In this document: piece by piece, positions 27,978-37,969 of the stretch | Layout: each line of letters begins with the position of its first letter | Position numbering within the stretch: position 1 is the stretch's first letter | Source: an uncultured Paracoccaceae bacterium | GTDB lineage: Bacteria; Pseudomonadota; Alphaproteobacteria; Rhodobacterales; Rhodobacteraceae | Direction of reading: 5' to 3' | Assembly: GCA_947498645.1 (NCBI GenBank) | Contig: CANMKS010000001.1 | Coordinates: 496,001-560,000 of the forward strand | DNA: 64,000 nt | Position numbers and translations under genes: made by a program | Notes under the pieces: generated by a model | The model's input: only the letters and a program-made list of their open reading frames with translations | Databases searched by the model: none | Told to the model about the DNA's origin: nothing

Positions 27978-27991
27978 AAAGGAAGTCGCCC

Positions 27992-28552
27992 GTGCGAAAG
28001 TTGATATCAGCCCTGCTTTATACGGCCCTTATGGGTCTTGCAAATACAGCCGTAGCAGACACCGCAGCGCTGGAAAGCCTGCGTCAGGGCGACATGCGCA
28101 AATTGATGTTCCACGCGGAACCCTGGGACGGGTCTGATGCATCGTTTCTGCACGAGGATGGGTCAGAGATGACGCTGGCGGCCTATGAGGGGCAATACAT
28201 CGTGTTGAACTTCTGGGCGACGTGGTGCGCGCCCTGCCGCAAGGAGATGCCGCATCTGTCAGCCTTGCAAGCCGAAATGGGCGGCGAGGCGATGCAAGTC
28301 GTGACGGTGGCAACCGGCCGAAACCCCCGCCCTGCAATGGAACGGTTCTTTAATGAGATTGGTGTCGACAACCTGCCGCTGCACACCGATGAGCGGCAAA
28401 GCCTCTCGCGCAGCCTCGGTGTGCTGGGTCTGCCCGCAACGTTGATTATCGGACCTGAAGGTCAGGAAATCGCGCGGATGAGCGGCGAGGCAGATTGGTC
28501 AAGCGACAGCGCCGTGGCAATTTTGCAGGCTTTGATCGACACCCCGTCCTGA
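27992..28552 (+). CDS. TlpA-family thioredoxin-like protein
   Basis: This 186-residue periplasmic oxidoreductase starts with GTG at 27992 (AAGGAAG upstream) and a signal sequence ([19 protein letters not shown]). The thioredoxin fold carries WCAPC (Cys79 and Cys82), preceded by YIVLNFWAT and followed by the cis-Pro region GLPATLIIG. TlpA/ResA proteins reduce disulfides in cytochrome c or copper-site maturation. Its gene is divergent from argH and alone before a pair of palindromes. The exact client is unknown. Confidence 0.88.
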   Translation: MRKLISALLYTALMGLANTAVADTAALESLRQGDMRKLMFHAEPWDGSDASFLHEDGSEMTLAAYEGQYIVLNFWATWCAPCRKEMPHLSALQAEMGGEAMQVVTVATGRNPRPAMERFFNEIGVDNLPLHTDERQSLSRSLGVLGLPATLIIGPEGQEIARMSGEADWSSDSAVAILQALIDTPS

Positions 28553-28558
28553 GGCGGC

Positions 28559-28603
28559 AAACTTTCCTGGAAAGTTTGAACACAAATCCTCGACGAGGAT
28601 TTG
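28559..28603. repeat. Twin palindromes after the TlpA gene
   Basis: Two perfect palindromes sit side by side. AAACTTTCC/GGAAAGTTT (28559-28577) has 9-base arms around one base, and CAAATCCTCG/CGAGGATTTG (28583-28603) has 10-base arms around one base. They fill the gap between convergent TlpA and yqgE genes. The pair may terminate both transcripts or be copies of a dispersed intergenic repeat. Confidence 0.65.
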
Positions 28604-28605
28604 AC

Positions 28606-29175
28606 CTAGGCCCGACCGGCCGTCGATGACAGTAACAGCGGATCAATACCCATCAGTTTGAGTGCTGCGGACCATTTGCCCGCATTGTCAGTGCCAAAGA
28701 CAATCTCATCGCTGGCCGGACAGGTGAGCCAGCCATTCTGGCTGATCTCATACTCCAGCTGCCCCGGACCCCATCCTGCATAACCAAGCGCCAGCATAGA
28801 GATGTCAGGGCCCGCGCCTTTCGCGATATCCTCAAGCACCTGTAGGGTGGCAGTCATGCGAAACGTGTCGTCCACGTCCAGCGTGCCACCCTCTGAGGCA
28901 TAGTCACTGGAATGCAGCACAAAGCCGCGCTGATGATCCACCGGACCGCCATAATGCACGTCAATCTCGCGCAGGCCCGGGCCGGTTGGGATATCCATCT
29001 GCTCGAGCAGCTTTTGAAAGCTGACGTCTTTTTGCGGTTTGTTGATGATCAGACCCATGCCGCCCTCATCGGAATGCGCGCACATATAGACCACGGTTTT
29101 GGCGAAACGCGGGTCGGACATATCCGGCATCGCGATCAGCAGCTTTCCGGCAAGGGTGGAATCTGTATCGTTCAT
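28606..29175 (-). CDS. YqgE/AlgH family protein
   Basis: This 189-residue protein matches the UPF0301/YqgE family: GKLLIAMPDMSDPRFAKTVVYMCAHSDEGGMGLIINKP at the N-terminus, VHYGGPVD, GYAGWGPGQLEYE and the C-terminal KLMGIDP. AlgH was named as an alginate regulator, but the molecular role is unproven. I chose the ATG at 29175, with AGG a few bases upstream, over the one at 29250. It is divergent from the DsbD-like gene and convergent with the TlpA gene. Confidence 0.9.
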   Translation of the reverse strand: MNDTDSTLAGKLLIAMPDMSDPRFAKTVVYMCAHSDEGGMGLIINKPQKDVSFQKLLEQMDIPTGPGLREIDVHYGGPVDHQRGFVLHSSDYASEGGTLDVDDTFRMTATLQVLEDIAKGAGPDISMLALGYAGWGPGQLEYEISQNGWLTCPASDEIVFGTDNAGKWSAALKLMGIDPLLLSSTAGRA

Positions 29176-29279
29176 AGTGCCTAGGATGTTGAAGGGTGCG
29201 GCGGGACGCAAGCGGATCATTGCAATGGCTGGCGCAAACGTGACTTCCAATTGCGCACGCGATGCATAACTAAGAAAAC

Positions 29280-30080
29280 ATGCGCAAGAACCTGCTTACT
29301 CTGCTGGCTTTCATGGCCACCCCGACCGTCCTGCCCGCCCAATCCTTTGATGATCTGGCGGTTCTGGAGGTGTTGCCGGGATGGCGGACGGATGCGGGAA
29401 CGCATATCGCAGCAATGCGTATTACCCTGTCGCCGGGTTGGATCACCTATTGGCGCGCGCCCGGTGATGCAGGCATTCCGCCACAGTTTACTTTCACCGG
29501 CAGCGCTGAGATCACTGGCATCCAACCGCACTGGCCCACCCCTCAGGTCGTCGATGGCAAGGACATACGGTCAATAGGATACTACGACAGCGTTGTTTTT
29601 CCCCTAACCATTGATGCCGCTGCGGGTGCTGGCGATCTGTCCGTGAGTGGCGCGTTGGTCATCGGTGTTTGCGAAGAAATCTGCATCCCGGTGAACCTGG
29701 AGTTTGACACGGTCCTGCCCACAGGCGGCGCGCCTGATCCGGTCATTCTGGCCGCTCTTGAGACACAGGCCCTGACCGCCGCGCAGGCAAATGTCGGCGC
29801 TGTCACTTGCGCCATTGATCCCATCGACGATGGTTTGCGGGTGACCACGCAGATCGCCGTGGCCCCTGCGGGTACGTCAGAATTTGTGGTGATCGAAACC
29901 GCTGATCCATCTGTCTGGGTATCAGAGGCCGATGTCGCCCGCGACGGCGCGACGCTGCGCGCAACCGTCGATATGGTCCACCCCAGTGGCGGGCCATTCG
30001 CGCTTGACCGCTCGGGCGTGCGGTTCACCGTCTTTGGCGGCGAAAAGGCCATCGACATTCAAGGATGCAGCGCCGGCTAA
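29280..30080 (+). CDS. Periplasmic DsbD N-domain-like protein
   Basis: This 266-residue protein has a signal peptide (MRKNLLTLLAFMATPTVLPAQ) and one domain like the N-terminal DsbD alpha domain (DsbC-family DsbD_N). SPGWITYWRAPGDAGIPPQF resembles the substrate-binding surface. The Cys pair expected in DsbD is visible as GVCEEICIPV (two Cys four residues apart). It lacks the membrane and thioredoxin domains of full DsbD. Such proteins are common in alphaproteobacteria and may accept electrons from CcdA/ScsB. The last four bases overlap the convergent RND gene. Confidence 0.82.
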   Translation: MRKNLLTLLAFMATPTVLPAQSFDDLAVLEVLPGWRTDAGTHIAAMRITLSPGWITYWRAPGDAGIPPQFTFTGSAEITGIQPHWPTPQVVDGKDIRSIGYYDSVVFPLTIDAAAGAGDLSVSGALVIGVCEEICIPVNLEFDTVLPTGGAPDPVILAALETQALTAAQANVGAVTCAIDPIDDGLRVTTQIAVAPAGTSEFVVIETADPSVWVSEADVARDGATLRATVDMVHPSGGPFALDRSGVRFTVFGGEKAIDIQGCSAG

Positions 30081-33000
30081 CCGCGCGTCCGACGCAGCCC
30101 CAGTGACAGCAAGGCGACGAAATATATCGTCAAAAGCAAAACCATCAGCCCCCCGGCAAAGGCGCCAGACGCGGGGCCGGCCCCGCCGCTTAGCATGGGC
30201 AGAACGGATACGGCGGCAGGCAATGCCGTGCCGGTGACCAAAACCGGACCCACAGTCAGCGCAAACAGGGCAGCCGCCCCCAGAGCCCCCGACGCGGCGG
30301 GCACAAACATCGCAAGCCTGCGACTGCGCAACGCCCGCTTGGCCGCCTGCCACTGGCGATGGAAATCCGCCTGCATCGCGATGACAGACGGCACAACCAG
30401 CAGCACCAAGACCATCCCAAAGGCCAGCCCGAATACCAAGGTCACGACGGTAGGTTTAAGAAACTCGGCCTGCGTCGAGCCTTCGTAAAGCAGTGGTGTC
30501 AACCCCAGCACGGTCGTCAGTGTCGTCAGCATGACAGGGCGCAAACGGTCCACCGCCCCGTCGATAATCGCTGGCACAAGGCCGCGATCCCGCGCGTATT
30601 CGTCGATCGTCGTTACCAACACGATACTGTCGTTGATGATGATCCCCACCATCCCGATCAATCCGACAACGGTGAACATGCTCATCGGGATGCCCCAGAC
30701 GTAGTGGCCATAAATGGTGCCAACCAAGGCGAAGGGAATGATCGACATCACCACCACAGGCCGCGTCCAACTGCTGAAAATCCACGAAAGGGTCAGGTAT
30801 ATGCCCAGAAGCACCAAAATCAGCCCGGTGCGGGCATCATTAAGGAACTGCCGTTCTTGTTCACTTTGCCCCGACAACATGGTTTCAACGCCAAACCCGC
30901 TCTCGACACGTGGCAATATCTCTTCGGTGATGACGGTCTGTATTTCGGTGGCGCGCGCTGCATCCTCATCATCCAGATCACCGATGACCGAGATCAGTTG
31001 AATGCCGTTCTCGCGGCGTACCGTGGAAAATCCGGTGCGGTTCTGCACGGTCACGACATCGGCCAAGGGCACATAAATACCTTCCGGCGTGCGCATCTGC
31101 GTGCGGTCCAGAAAATCGGCCGAAAGTTCTCCAGCAGGTAGCTCCACCCGGATCGTGGCCGACCGCGCACCCTGCGGAAAACTCGCCGCTTCGATCCCGC
31201 CCAGACGGTTGCGCAACACGCGGCCAATGCCATCAATGCTCAGTCCCAGCGCGTCGCCTTGCGGGGTCAGCTCCAGGATCAGTTCTTCCTTGTCATAGGC
31301 CAGCGTGTCCTCAAGCCCTGAAATCTCTGGATATATCGCCAGCTCCGTCTTCAACGCCTCGGCGGCCGCTTTGAGCGTATCACTGTCTGCACCAAACATT
31401 TGCACATCAAGGCTGTCGCCACCGGGCCCAGACCCCCAACTGCGGAAACTGACGGTTTCGGCCATGGGGTGCTGCACAATCGCGTCCTGCAACGCGCTGA
31501 CAAAGGCGAAACTGGTGTAAGGGCGACTATCTGCATCAATCAGTGCGATGGTGATTGCGCCCAGCTGATCTGCATCTTTTGTGTCAGAGCCTGCAATGGC
31601 GCGGCCCGAATTGCCGCCCACCTCGGCCACCACAAACTCCAAGGGGTTCGTGCCATGCTCGGCCTCATACTCTGCACCCAAGGCCTCGGTCGCGCGCTGC
31701 ATCTCGCGCATCATCTCTAGCGTGTCTTCGCGGGTGGCACCCGGCAGCATGGCAAAGTTGCCGGTGACCTGGCTTTGCTCGGGTGCATTGAAGAACCGCC
31801 AGTTGACGTCACCCCGGATAAAAAGCGCCACCTGACTGGCCAAGAGCACAAGCGCCATGGCGACAACAGGATAGCGGGCCTTGATCACAAGGCCCATGAA
31901 GGGACGGAAGAACCGTTCCTTTGCCCAATCAAACCCTCGATTCACCGTGCGTGATGGCCAGTCGTACCAATGATCTTTGGCGGAATGGGCGATGGCATGC
32001 GCCAGATGGTTCGGCAGGATCAGGAAGCATTCCACAAGGCTGGCAGCCAGCACAACAATCACCGTAAACGGAATATCCGAGATCAGGTCACCAAAGCGCC
32101 CCCCGATCACAACCAGACCGAAGAAAGCGATGATTGTTGTCAGCGTGGCCGAAAGAACGGGGCTGAACATGCGCCTGGCGGCGTTTTCGGCGGCAACCTT
32201 GGGGTCTTCGCCCAAATGTCGGACGCGAAAATCGGCATGTTCGCCCACCACGATGGCGTCATCCACCACGATCCCAAGCGTGATGATCAGCGCAAAGAGC
32301 GATATCATGTTGATCGTGATCCCCACCGCATACATCAGTGCTATTGCAGCCAGCATTGCGGCAGGGATGCCAAAGGCGACCCAAAACGCTGTGCGCGCAT
32401 TCAGGAACAAAAACAGCAGGGCCAGCACAAGCATCAACCCGGTCAACCCATTGTCGAGCAGGATATTCAGACGGCCCGTGATCAGCTCTGCCCGCCCGTT
32501 GGTCAGTTCAATGGTCACACCGTCAGGCAAAGTGGCCATCAGTTCTGCGGCGACCTTTTCTACGGTTTCCTGCATACCTATCGCATCGCCTTGGGCCGAC
32601 CGGTTAACCCGGATCTTGATCGCCGGGTTTTCATCCACAAAGTAGGCGCGCGCGCGATCGGTTCCTTCGACACGGATCGTCGCTACATCCGCGATGGTCA
32701 GTTTAGACCCATCAGGGTTGGACCGCAGTACAATCGCGCCGATGTCCTCTGCGCTGCGCTTGGCAACGCCTGTGCGGACACGCGCGCTGCCCGATACGTC
32801 GCCTGCGGGATCAGCCTCGGCCTCTTCAGCGATCCGTGCGGAAATGTCCGACAGGCCGATATCATGCTGGATCAACGCCAAGGACGGTACTTCAACAATG
32901 GTGGAAGGGGCGGCGACACCCTGCACAAAGACCTGTGTGACCCCTTCGGCAAACAGCCGTGTGGACAGCTCATCAGCAAAGCGCCCCAGCTGATCAACAC

Positions 33001-33472
33001 CAACTGGTCCGGTGATCACCACATCCGTCACGCGGTCAGACCAGCCGCCGCGCCGCACGCTGGGATCATCGGCATCAACGGGCAGGTTGCTGGCACTGTC
33101 CACGGCAAGCTGCACATCCTCTGCCGCCCGATCAATGTCATAGCCGGGATCAAATTCCAGACGGATCGACGCCCGCCCCTCGCGCGATGTAGAGGTCGAA
33201 GAGGTCACACCCTCAACGCCCAGCAAGACCGGCTCCAACACCTGCACGATGGCGGCATCAACGTCTTCGGCCCCGGCCCCATCCCAACTGACCGAGACGG
33301 TCAGATCATCAATGACGATGTCTGGAAAGAACTGGGCACGCATGTTGGGAAAGGCAAACAGACCGGCGGTCAGCATCAGGATCAGCAGCAGGCTTGCCGC
33401 CGTGCGATGCCGCGTGAAATAGGACAGGATACCTCCTGCCCCCGCGTTCAGCCTTTCGCCACCAGTGACCAT
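30077..33472 (-). CDS. RND efflux transporter permease
   Basis: This 1131-residue AcrB-superfamily pump is full length with the duplicated 12-helix plan. The fourth-helix LGIVVDDAIVVGEHAD carries the adjacent Asp pair needed for proton coupling. Two large periplasmic loops follow helices 1 and 7, and the C-half contains GIIINDSIVLVTTID. It expels small molecules using the proton gradient. Its ATG overlaps the adaptor stop by one base, so the two are cotranscribed. No outer-membrane channel gene is adjacent, so a TolC-like protein must come from elsewhere. The substrate is unknown. Confidence 0.93.
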   Translation of the reverse strand: MVTGGERLNAGAGGILSYFTRHRTAASLLLILMLTAGLFAFPNMRAQFFPDIVIDDLTVSVSWDGAGAEDVDAAIVQVLEPVLLGVEGVTSSTSTSREGRASIRLEFDPGYDIDRAAEDVQLAVDSASNLPVDADDPSVRRGGWSDRVTDVVITGPVGVDQLGRFADELSTRLFAEGVTQVFVQGVAAPSTIVEVPSLALIQHDIGLSDISARIAEEAEADPAGDVSGSARVRTGVAKRSAEDIGAIVLRSNPDGSKLTIADVATIRVEGTDRARAYFVDENPAIKIRVNRSAQGDAIGMQETVEKVAAELMATLPDGVTIELTNGRAELITGRLNILLDNGLTGLMLVLALLFLFLNARTAFWVAFGIPAAMLAAIALMYAVGITINMISLFALIITLGIVVDDAIVVGEHADFRVRHLGEDPKVAAENAARRMFSPVLSATLTTIIAFFGLVVIGGRFGDLISDIPFTVIVVLAASLVECFLILPNHLAHAIAHSAKDHWYDWPSRTVNRGFDWAKERFFRPFMGLVIKARYPVVAMALVLLASQVALFIRGDVNWRFFNAPEQSQVTGNFAMLPGATREDTLEMMREMQRATEALGAEYEAEHGTNPLEFVVAEVGGNSGRAIAGSDTKDADQLGAITIALIDADSRPYTSFAFVSALQDAIVQHPMAETVSFRSWGSGPGGDSLDVQMFGADSDTLKAAAEALKTELAIYPEISGLEDTLAYDKEELILELTPQGDALGLSIDGIGRVLRNRLGGIEAASFPQGARSATIRVELPAGELSADFLDRTQMRTPEGIYVPLADVVTVQNRTGFSTVRRENGIQLISVIGDLDDEDAARATEIQTVITEEILPRVESGFGVETMLSGQSEQERQFLNDARTGLILVLLGIYLTLSWIFSSWTRPVVVMSIIPFALVGTIYGHYVWGIPMSMFTVVGLIGMVGIIINDSIVLVTTIDEYARDRGLVPAIIDGAVDRLRPVMLTTLTTVLGLTPLLYEGSTQAEFLKPTVVTLVFGLAFGMVLVLLVVPSVIAMQADFHRQWQAAKRALRSRRLAMFVPAASGALGAAALFALTVGPVLVTGTALPAAVSVLPMLSGGAGPASGAFAGGLMVLLLTIYFVALLSLGLRRTRG

Positions 33473-34926
33473 CAGCTGCCCATCCGGCTTTCAAGGCGGG
33501 TGACTGTTTCGGACGATACCTCATCCTGTTCCAACTGGCCGATGATCCGCGCTTTGACATCGTCGGGCATACGGCCTTCGTTGACGAACGCAATCAGCTT
33601 GGCCCTGCGATCATCATCCAGCGCAATCATTTCGGGTGGGGCATCAGCCAGTTCTGCGCCCGGCACGATCGGGCGTACCTTGATGCCGGCCCCCAACAGG
33701 GGCGAGCGTTCGGCCACAATCGTGGCGCCCGCATTTTCACCAACCGATACGATCACATCATCGCCCTGACGGCGTTGCAGGGTGACCTGCGCCATTTCCA
33801 GACGATCCTCTGGGCCAACGACCAAAACGGTCTGGTCGGCGGCAACGGCCGTGGCAGGGACCCTTGCCACATCATCCAAGGCAGGCTCCTGAATGCTGAC
33901 GGTCACAAAGTCACCGGGGCGAAAACCTGCATAGGTATCAAGGCGCGCAAAAAGCAAACGACCGGTCTGCCCCGTGCCAACGGTCGCCCCTTCGCGGGTA
34001 ATCCGACCTGTCGCACGCAGGTTCACGCCCGAGACATCCAGTGCCACCGCAACCGGTGCCTTGATCAGCGCGCCGGTATCATCCAGCAGACGCGCATATT
34101 GTGATGTGGACACACGGAAAGAGACCTCAAGCCGGGTCGGATCAACCAATTGGGCAAAGCGTTCGTTTGCGGTGACCCGGCCACCGGGGCTGACCGTGAC
34201 CTCGGACAAAGTGCCATCAAATGCGGCAAAGACCTGCGTATCATCAACGTTGCGCTCCGCTTCGGCAAGGTTGATGCGGGTACGGGCAAGGCGCGTTGTT
34301 GCCTGATCAATCCGGGCCTGGGCAGAGGCAAGCGCCTGTCTGCGGCTCAAAACAGAGGCCTGCGCGGAGGAAGAGGCGAGTTCAGCGGTTTCGACAGCTG
34401 CCGCCGTGCCGACACCCCGCTCGGCCAGGTCGCGGGCGCGGGTCAGGGCCTGTTCGCGCAACATGGCCTGTTCGCGGGCGGCGGCCAGTTCGTCTTCGGC
34501 CAGAACAAGCGCGCGCTCGGCGTCGCGCAGTTCTGCCTGCGCATCTTGCAGATCGGCGCGCACACGGTCCAATGCCGCCTGCGCCTCAACCGGGTCGATG
34601 CGCAGCAACAACTGGCCCGCTGTCACCGTGCCGCCTTCGATCAGATCTTCGCTGGCAAAGATGACAGTGCCACCTGTCGCACTACGCAAATCCAAGGTGC
34701 GCTGGCTGCGCAGCTCTCCAAAGACGGTCAGTTCAGGGACGATGGTTTGCGGGGTCAGTGTCACCACGTTGACGGCCAACACACGCTCGCGCTGGGGAAA
34801 GCTGCGGGGCTCTTCGTTCATGCTGGCGACCACGGCACTGCGGATCATCTCACCCGCCCAGGCGACCAGCACCAGCGTGACAGCCAGCAGAAAAATACCT
34901 GTGAGACTCCGCCGCAGGAAACGCAT
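33472..34926 (-). CDS. RND efflux periplasmic adaptor (HlyD/AcrA family)
   Basis: This 484-residue protein links the RND permease to an outer-membrane channel. An N-terminal anchor helix (LTGIFLLAVTLVLVAWAG) is followed by a biotinyl-lipoyl-like domain, a helical hairpin rich in Ala, Glu and Arg (about residues 115-220), a second lipoyl half and a beta barrel. The C-terminal region is acidic. GAAGGAG lies seven bases before the ATG. No lipobox Cys is seen, so it is anchored by the helix. It is the first gene of the two-gene pump operon. Confidence 0.9.
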   Translation of the reverse strand: MRFLRRSLTGIFLLAVTLVLVAWAGEMIRSAVVASMNEEPRSFPQRERVLAVNVVTLTPQTIVPELTVFGELRSQRTLDLRSATGGTVIFASEDLIEGGTVTAGQLLLRIDPVEAQAALDRVRADLQDAQAELRDAERALVLAEDELAAAREQAMLREQALTRARDLAERGVGTAAAVETAELASSSAQASVLSRRQALASAQARIDQATTRLARTRINLAEAERNVDDTQVFAAFDGTLSEVTVSPGGRVTANERFAQLVDPTRLEVSFRVSTSQYARLLDDTGALIKAPVAVALDVSGVNLRATGRITREGATVGTGQTGRLLFARLDTYAGFRPGDFVTVSIQEPALDDVARVPATAVAADQTVLVVGPEDRLEMAQVTLQRRQGDDVIVSVGENAGATIVAERSPLLGAGIKVRPIVPGAELADAPPEMIALDDDRRAKLIAFVNEGRMPDDVKARIIGQLEQDEVSSETVTRLESRMGS

Positions 34927-34947
34927 GGAAATACTCCTTCACTCGGG

Positions 34948-34960
34948 TCTATAGAATAGA
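34948..34960. promoter_or_regulatory. Small palindrome upstream of the RND operon
   Basis: TCTATAGAATAGA (5-base arms, 3-base centre) lies 22-34 bases before the adaptor ATG. It could be an operator for a local efflux repressor, but no regulator gene is adjacent and the match is short. Confidence 0.25.
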
Positions 34961-34998
34961 ACCGCTGCGCCTATATTCCAGTGAAACGCACCAAGTCG

Positions 34999-35541
34999 TT
35001 ATTTCCGGCGCAGATGTTCATCAAGACGCGGCATGATCTCGACAAAGTTGCAAGGCCGGTGGCGATAGTCGAACTGTTTGAGCAGGATCTCATCCCAGGC
35101 ATCCTTGCAGGCACCGGGCGATCCGGGCAGCGCAAAAAGGTAGGTGCCATTGGCCACCCCGGCAGTTGCCCGGCTTTGTACCGCGCTTGTGCCAATCTTT
35201 TGCATACTGACAATGGTAAAGATCGTGCCAAAGGCGTCGATTTCCTTTTCATAGACATCCCGGTGCGCCTCAACCGTCACATCACGGCCCGTCAGGCCGG
35301 TGCCGCCAGTCGAGACGATGGCGTCAACCTCGGTTGCCTCACACCATGCACGCAACTGCCCTGCGATCTGATCGCGCTCATCGGGCAGGATTTGCCGGTC
35401 GGCTACGCTATGACCTGCCGCCACAATGCGATCCACCAGCACTTGGCCGGATTTGTCATCGGCAAGACTACGGCTGTCGCTGACGGTCAGCACCGCAATG
35501 CGGATCGGCACAAACGCTTTGGTCTCATCAATGCGGCTCAT
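34999..35541 (-). CDS. moaB: Molybdenum cofactor biosynthesis protein MoaB
   Basis: This 180-residue MogA/MoaB-family protein is the molybdopterin adenylyltransferase type. VSTGGTGLTGRDVT, near residues 95-108, is the signature and the SDSRSLADDKSG segment binds the substrate. MoaB activates molybdopterin with AMP before metal insertion by MoeA. AAGGTGAGGG precedes the ATG. It is 20 bases upstream of the convergent-order gene for uracil-DNA glycosylase on the same strand. MoeA and MobAB are encoded at 57.7-60.8 kb, so cofactor genes are split over two loci. Confidence 0.93.
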   Translation of the reverse strand: MSRIDETKAFVPIRIAVLTVSDSRSLADDKSGQVLVDRIVAAGHSVADRQILPDERDQIAGQLRAWCEATEVDAIVSTGGTGLTGRDVTVEAHRDVYEKEIDAFGTIFTIVSMQKIGTSAVQSRATAGVANGTYLFALPGSPGACKDAWDEILLKQFDYRHRPCNFVEIMPRLDEHLRRK

Positions 35542-35561
35542 CTGTCCCTCACCTTCATGTC

Positions 35562-36353
35562 TTAGCCCTTCAATCGGGCGTTCAAAGCAAGCAGATCGGC
35601 CCAGGCCTCGCGTTTAGCGATCGGATTGCGCAGCAAATAGGCGGGGTGGAACATCGGCAGGCAGGGCTTGCCCAGCACCTCAACCCAAGTGCCCCGCATC
35701 CGCGTGATACCGGTCCGACCCAAGAGCGCCTGACAGGGGGTATTGCCCATCACGACAATCACATCAGGGTCTGCCAAGGCAATGTGCCGTTCCAGAAACG
35801 GCAACAGCATTGAAATCTCGCCCGCGTCCGGCGTGCGGTTCGACGGCGGACGCCAGGGCAACACGTTGGTGATATAGACGGCGCGGGCCGGATCATCATG
35901 CGCGCGACCCATATCGATGGCCGCCAGCATCCTGTCCAGCAATTGCCCCGCGCGGCCCACAAAAGGTTTGCCGGCGCGATCTTCTTCGCGGCCTGGCGCT
36001 TCGCCCACGATCATCACGCGGGCTGTCGGCTGGCCGTCGCAGAATACGAAACTGCGCGCACCCTTTTTCAACTCACAATGCTCGAAGGCCTGCATCGCTG
36101 CAGCAAGTGCGCCCAGATCAGCCGCAGCTTCAGCCGCAGCACGTGCATCGGCCACAGCATCTGTCTGCACGGGCTCTGGCGGCGCTGGTTTTCCCTGAGG
36201 CGCAGCGGCAGCGGGTGCCGCTTTCGGCACAGGCTTCACCGCCTCCAGCGCATAGCGATCCACCGGCGCGTCCAGAATAGCCTCTGTCGCCCCCAATTCG
36301 ACCTGCCACTCCAGCAGCGCGCGGTCGTTCCAATATGTCTCGCCCGAATCCAT
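35562..36353 (-). CDS. Uracil-DNA glycosylase (family 4-like)
   Basis: This 263-residue protein belongs to the UDG superfamily with the family-4 style core. GEAPGREEDRAGKPFVGRAGQLLDRML, near residues 120-146, is the active-site loop and HPAYLLRNP near the C-terminus is motif 2. An N-terminal Ala/Pro-rich linker (about 35-80) precedes the domain. It removes uracil from DNA at the start of base-excision repair. The ATG at 36353 gives the usual MDSGE start; the frame stays open to 36575 across the divergent pyrB region. Only one of the expected cluster cysteines is obvious at the domain start. Confidence 0.88.
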   Translation of the reverse strand: MDSGETYWNDRALLEWQVELGATEAILDAPVDRYALEAVKPVPKAAPAAAAPQGKPAPPEPVQTDAVADARAAAEAAADLGALAAAMQAFEHCELKKGARSFVFCDGQPTARVMIVGEAPGREEDRAGKPFVGRAGQLLDRMLAAIDMGRAHDDPARAVYITNVLPWRPPSNRTPDAGEISMLLPFLERHIALADPDVIVVMGNTPCQALLGRTGITRMRGTWVEVLGKPCLPMFHPAYLLRNPIAKREAWADLLALNARLKG

Positions 36354-36401
36354 CAATGACAGGTTATGCCGGATCGGCGGCGATGTGCAGTGCTTGTGGC
36401 A

Positions 36402-36430
36402 TTGATGCATACGACCCACATCCCTATAAG
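36402..36430 (+). promoter_or_regulatory. Candidate sigma-70 promoter for pyrB operon
   Basis: TTGATG (36402-36407) and TATAAG (36425-36430) are separated by exactly 17 bases and end 28 bases before the pyrB ATG. Both hexamers fit well, making this the clearest promoter in the window. Confidence 0.55.
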
Positions 36431-36458
36431 ACCCCGAACTGCTGCAAGAAGGGCCTTC

Positions 36459-37415
36459 ATGACATTCCGCGCCAAGCATCTTTTGGGCATCGAACCTTTG
36501 CATCCCACCGAAATCACCACGCTGCTGGATCTGGCCGATAGTTATGCCGACCACAACCGCCGCGGGGTGGCCCACCGCGATGTGCTGGCGGGGCTGACGC
36601 AGATTAATATGTTCTTTGAAAACTCCACCCGGACGCAGGCCAGTTTTGAACTGGCAGGCAAGCGGCTGGGTGCAGATGTGATGAATATGGGGATGCAGGC
36701 CTCATCCATCAAAAAGGGCGAGACGCTGATTGATACGGCGCTGACGCTGAACGCGATGCGCCCCGATCTGCTGGTCGTACGGCACCCGCATTCGGGTGCG
36801 GTCGATCTGCTGGCGCAAAAGGTCAACTGCGCTGTCCTCAACGCGGGCGATGGCAAGCATGAACACCCCACACAGGCACTGCTGGATGCACTGACGATCC
36901 GGCGCGCCAAGGGGCGCCTGCATCGCTTGTCAATCGCCATCTGCGGGGATATCGCCCATAGCCGTGTCGCCCGGTCAAACATCATGTTGCTGGGCAAGAT
37001 GGAAAACCGGGTCAGGTTGATCGCGCCGCCGACGCTGATGCCATCGGGCATGGGTGAGTTCGGGGTCGAGGTGTTCGAGGATATGGAAGAAGGCCTGCGC
37101 GACGTCGATGTCGTCATGATGCTCCGTCTGCAAAAGGAACGCATGGATGGCGGCTTCATCCCATCCGAGCGCGAGTACTTTCACCGCTATGGGCTTGATG
37201 CCGCCAAGCTGGCTCACGCCAAACCCGACGCCATCGTCATGCACCCCGGCCCGATGAACCGCGGGGTCGAGATTGACGGAACGATCGCGGATGACATCAA
37301 TCGCTCTGTCATTCAGGAACAGGTCGAGATGGGCGTGGCGGTCCGCATGGCCGCCATGGATCTTCTGGCGCAGAACCGGCGCGCCTCGCGCGGCCCACAA
37401 GAGGTGATGGTGTGA
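36459..37415 (+). CDS. pyrB: Aspartate carbamoyltransferase catalytic subunit
   Basis: This 318-residue enzyme makes carbamoyl aspartate in pyrimidine synthesis. [21 protein letters not shown] carries the carbamoyl-phosphate motif [16 protein letters not shown] and [12 protein letters not shown] are conserved, and [12 protein letters not shown] closes the family pattern. AAGAAGGGCC precedes the ATG at 36459; the longer frame from 36366 starts inside the promoter. Three codon-linked genes follow: a membrane protein, a dihydroorotase homologue and plsY. No pyrI regulatory subunit is present. Confidence 0.96.
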   Translation: MTFRAKHLLGIEPLHPTEITTLLDLADSYADHNRRGVAHRDVLAGLTQINMFFENSTRTQASFELAGKRLGADVMNMGMQASSIKKGETLIDTALTLNAMRPDLLVVRHPHSGAVDLLAQKVNCAVLNAGDGKHEHPTQALLDALTIRRAKGRLHRLSIAICGDIAHSRVARSNIMLLGKMENRVRLIAPPTLMPSGMGEFGVEVFEDMEEGLRDVDVVMMLRLQKERMDGGFIPSEREYFHRYGLDAAKLAHAKPDAIVMHPGPMNRGVEIDGTIADDINRSVIQEQVEMGVAVRMAAMDLLAQNRRASRGPQEVMV

Positions 37416-37969
37416 GCGAGACCTTTCACGTCAAAGCCGGCGAACGCGGGGTGATCCGTCTCTTTACGGTCAATCTGGCGGCTGACCAGATCGTGGGGTT
37501 CACCGAACCCGGTTTTGAAGATGACACCGCCGCCCCGATCAACGCCGCCCTTGGCGTGACCTTTCTGGACAGCGATTTTGTGGAACTCTTTCCGGTCAGC
37601 AACCTGGCGGGGCTTGGGTTGGCAGGTTACCTCCAAGAGGGTCTGGGTGTGGCCGAAGCGGAGATCAAACCCCATGCTTCCCGCCTCAACAGCCTCAGCG
37701 GGCATGTGCTGATCGTGCTGTCATCGGCCTTTGGCGGATTTGACGCGACCATCACCCCGACCGCGCCGCTGAAATGGATCGGCACCTATACTGAGGAAGG
37801 CGCGAGCATTCAGTTTGAACCGCTGCACTCTGAGGCCGCCAAGGGCACGCTCACAGATACACCTGCGAAACCGCCCAAATCTGATGCACGTATCGGCGGC
37901 ATGATTGCGATGTATGCGCTGATTGGCATGTTTGCGCTTGTGGGTCTGATCATTTGGGCAGCGGGATAA
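37412..37969 (+). CDS. Conserved protein in pyrB-pyrC gap, C-terminal TM
   Basis: I do not recognise a functional domain in this 185-residue protein. It begins with GTG overlapping the pyrB stop by four bases (GTGA) and ends immediately before the pyrC-like ATG. The first 140 residues look soluble, and a final helix ([22 protein letters not shown]) makes it a tail-anchored membrane protein. Its place between pyrB and the dihydroorotase homologue suggests a role in anchoring or regulating those proteins, but that is only context. Confidence 0.75.
   Translation: MSETFHVKAGERGVIRLFTVNLAADQIVGFTEPGFEDDTAAPINAALGVTFLDSDFVELFPVSNLAGLGLAGYLQEGLGVAEAEIKPHASRLNSLSGHVLIVLSSAFGGFDATITPTAPLKWIGTYTEEGASIQFEPLHSEAAKGTLTDTPAKPPKSDARIGGMIAMYALIGMFALVGLIIWAAG

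Noticed and set aside
31970-33769. 599-codon open frame on the plus strand
   Set aside because: It is antisense to the RND permease and adaptor genes, has His/Gln-rich nonsense composition, and no domain.
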